8,060 nucleotides of DNA, taken from NCBI GenBank assembly GCA_964452105.1, contig CAYVLI010000005.1, positions 1 through 8,060 of the forward strand. Reading direction: 5' to 3'. The notes below the pieces were generated by a model that made no database searches, was not told the origin of the DNA, and saw nothing but the letters and a program-made list of their open reading frames with translations. Position numbers and translations under genes: made by a program. Below, one piece after another: positions 6,585 to 8,060 of the stretch. How positions within the stretch are numbered: position 1 is the stretch's first letter; each line of letters opens with the position of its first letter. This stretch comes from CAYVLI01 sp964452105 [NCBI: uncultured Nitrospinota bacterium]. GTDB taxonomy: Bacteria > JAUXIQ01.

Positions 6585-7442
6585 TTGAAGGATCTCGATT
6601 ACCGGTTAGACCAGAACAGACACACCGCCAGGATTTTACGCTCCAGACGTTGGAAGTTTCTGGCTGTGTTGATAGCAGTTGCTTTGGTGTTAACCGTATC
6701 ATCTTCCCGCAACGGCGCCAGCGCAACTTTTATCCAATCCCTCATCTTAGACGTTCTTTCTCCCTTCCAGAAAGCCTTTACCGTCAGTTCGCGCTCCGTC
6801 AGAAACGCATGGCAAGGATACATCTACCTGGTGAATGTGAAGAAAGAGAACAACAGGCTTGCCGACAGGGTCAAGGAATTGCAGAGCGACGTAAACAATC
6901 TGAGGGAAGCGGAGATGAAGCTCTGGCGTCTGCAGAGACTGATGGGTTTCAACGTCGAGAAACACATCGAGACAGTGCCTGCTGAAGTAGTGGGCAGGGA
7001 ATCCGATATATGGTCTCGAGTGATCCTCCTAAACAGGGGGAGAGACGATGGTATTGAAAGAGGCATGGCGGTTATCACCTCGCAAGGGCTGGTGGGGCGA
7101 GTGGCTCAAACGACCGCAAACAAATCCAGGATACTGCTAATAACAGATTGGCGCAGCTCAGTCGACGCGCTGATTCAAAGGAGCAGAGAACGAGGAGTGG
7201 TGGTAGGCACTTCCAAACAGGTATGCGATATGAGATACATACCCCTTAATGCAGATGTGCGGATAGGGGACAAGGTGGTATCATCCGGCCTGGGGGGGGT
7301 ATTCCCTAAGGGATTGATGGTAGGCACCGTGGTAAAGGTGACCAAGCACAGAAGCGGGCTTTTCCAGAGAGCCACTGTAATCCCCGTGGTAGACGCCGCT
7401 GATGTCGAGGAGGCCCTGGTGGTGCTCCGTTATGGAGAGTAA
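6585..7442 (+). CDS. mreC: Rod shape-determining protein MreC
   Basis: Bitopic inner-membrane protein whose periplasmic part scaffolds the elongasome and activates PBP2/RodA. The 285-residue protein has a basic cytoplasmic N-terminus (1-23), a membrane segment (about 24-41, KFLAVLIAVALVLTV), a coiled coil (about 82-118, including NNRLADRVKELQSDVNNL) and the two six-stranded beta domains of MreC. The beta domains include RGMAVITSQGLVGRV (159-173), SSGLGGVFPKGLMVGTV (233-249) and VIPVVDAADVEEALVV (265-280). The start is TTG at 6585. An in-frame stop lies at 6567-6569 and no in-frame ATG or GTG precedes the membrane segment. No Shine-Dalgarno is visible, so translation may be coupled to mreB. 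A small hairpin (TAATC at 6559-6563 with GATTA at 6568-6572) and an ATG ATG CCT TGA mini-frame (6577-6588) lie just before it. Confidence 0.95.
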   Translation: MKDLDYRLDQNRHTARILRSRRWKFLAVLIAVALVLTVSSSRNGASATFIQSLILDVLSPFQKAFTVSSRSVRNAWQGYIYLVNVKKENNRLADRVKELQSDVNNLREAEMKLWRLQRLMGFNVEKHIETVPAEVVGRESDIWSRVILLNRGRDDGIERGMAVITSQGLVGRVAQTTANKSRILLITDWRSSVDALIQRSRERGVVVGTSKQVCDMRYIPLNADVRIGDKVVSSGLGGVFPKGLMVGTVVKVTKHRSGLFQRATVIPVVDAADVEEALVVLRYGE

Positions 7443-7447
7443 TACCG

Positions 7448-8029
7448 ATGCAGCTTTACAATCAGAGGTTCTTTACCATTCAGAAGAAAAATATTTACAG
7501 GTTAGCTGTAATAGTTTTTATTTTTGTGATGCTTCAGACAGCCATTCTGGGAAAAATAACCTTCTGGGGCTTAAAACCGGAACTGCTGCTCGTCCTCTGC
7601 TGCTATTTTTCTCTGAACCTTACCGACAGAGTAGCACTGGTTGCGGCCTTAATCCTGGGGTTGATAAACGATGCCTACTCGATGGCTCCTTTCGGCCTGA
7701 CTTCCCTATCTTTCCTGGTCATAACGACGATTTTGCTCAAGGCAAGGAACGAATTGATGGAAACAAATCTCTCCACATGGTGTGCCGTAGTCGGGGCAGC
7801 TACACTTTTCAACGGTATGTTTCATGTGGTGGCCCTGCGTCTGGTTCTCTGGGAGCCCCTCCCCGTCCTGGATTTTATGGGTAAACTACTCGTTCTTTTG
7901 CTCATAAACGTCCTGTTCGGGGCGCTTCTCTTGCCCCTCCTTTCCCGCGTAAGTTCCTTTCGCAAGAATCCATCACGCGCAAAGGACAAAGACCAGGCAA
8001 GCGGACTCGGCCTGGATAAGTTCGTGTAA
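7448..8029 (+). CDS. mreD: Rod shape-determining protein MreD
   Basis: Polytopic inner-membrane partner of MreC in the cell-elongation complex. The 193-residue protein has a short charged N-terminus and about five to six hydrophobic segments (roughly 18-35, 44-60, 62-75, 84-98, 108-130, 141-165). The membrane part ends in a basic, charged cytoplasmic tail (168-193, with RKNPSRAKDKDQ). The motif GLINDAYSMAPFGL (71-84) is the typical MreD stretch (G.i.D....p.GL) between membrane helices. The ATG at 7448 follows the mreC stop by 5 bases, with GGAGAG about 9 bases upstream inside the mreC end, so the two are tightly coupled. The charged tail makes it a little longer than many MreD proteins. Confidence 0.92.
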   Translation: MQLYNQRFFTIQKKNIYRLAVIVFIFVMLQTAILGKITFWGLKPELLLVLCCYFSLNLTDRVALVAALILGLINDAYSMAPFGLTSLSFLVITTILLKARNELMETNLSTWCAVVGAATLFNGMFHVVALRLVLWEPLPVLDFMGKLLVLLLINVLFGALLLPLLSRVSSFRKNPSRAKDKDQASGLGLDKFV

Positions 8030-8030
8030 C

Positions 8031-8060
8031 ATGAGCCTTTCACGAATGGAAATAGAAGAA
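8031..8060 (+). CDS. Start of the next operon gene, probably penicillin-binding protein 2
   Basis: Ten codons (MSLSRMEIEE) are visible before the window ends, beginning one base after the mreD stop. The sequence alone is too short to identify. The call rests on position: in many bacteria mreBCD is followed by mrdA (PBP2, the elongasome transpeptidase) and rodA. No clear ribosome binding site is visible, so translational coupling to mreD is likely. A second in-frame ATG at 8046 could be the true start. Confidence 0.5.
   Translation, partial: MSLSRMEIEE

Overview
The window holds two gene blocks joined by a repeat-rich spacer, plus a divergent promoter region. It reads like chromosome from an anaerobic, probably rod-shaped, Gram-negative-type bacterium. 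The evidence is a tungstopterin aldehyde:ferredoxin oxidoreductase (anaerobic metabolism), a full mreB-mreC-mreD rod-shape operon, and a membrane-anchored PpiD-type foldase of the long kind I associate with Desulfobacterota-like and related diderm lineages. This placement is inference; there is no rRNA or other phylogenetic marker here.

Left block, all on the minus strand and read from right to left: a PpiD/SurA-like peptidyl-prolyl isomerase (5191-3296), an aldehyde ferredoxin oxidoreductase (3215-1401), then a repeat-filled non-coding stretch (about 758-1400). After it come a type II toxin-antitoxin pair (antitoxin 751-434, RelE/ParE-like toxin 447-184, overlapping by 14 bases) and the first 42 codons of an NADPH-dependent FMN reductase/iron-sulfur-flavoprotein-type gene that runs off the left edge. 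The toxin-antitoxin pair is clearly AT-richer than the flanking metabolic genes (18 of 60 bases are G or C at 301-360, against 43 of 60 at 2641-2700 in the oxidoreductase), which fits later acquisition.

The 640-base spacer carries three separate inverted-repeat elements. They are a compound hairpin element (1056-1114), a long inverted repeat built from a 10-bp periodic motif (1163-1255), and a perfect 28-bp palindrome (1365-1392) just behind the oxidoreductase stop codon. The first and third share a core sequence and look like members of one dispersed palindromic family.

Right block, plus strand: mreB (5527-6549), mreC (6585-7442), mreD (7448-8029) and the first ten codons of a next gene (8031 on), which by position is likely PBP2 (mrdA). 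MreB forms the membrane-bound actin-like filament, MreC the periplasmic scaffold and MreD the membrane partner of the elongasome that directs lateral cell-wall synthesis. The divergent ppiD and mreBCD units are separated by 335 bases holding one good sigma-70-type promoter in each direction. The ppiD side also has a short leader reading frame with a strong ribosome binding site, and the mreB side has a small hairpin that would cover its ribosome binding site.

I see no clearly new multi-gene system. The most unusual items are the two-part antitoxin (YjzC-like module plus a RelB-type tail), the repeat cluster, and the untranslated leaders at the ppiD/mreB divergence.
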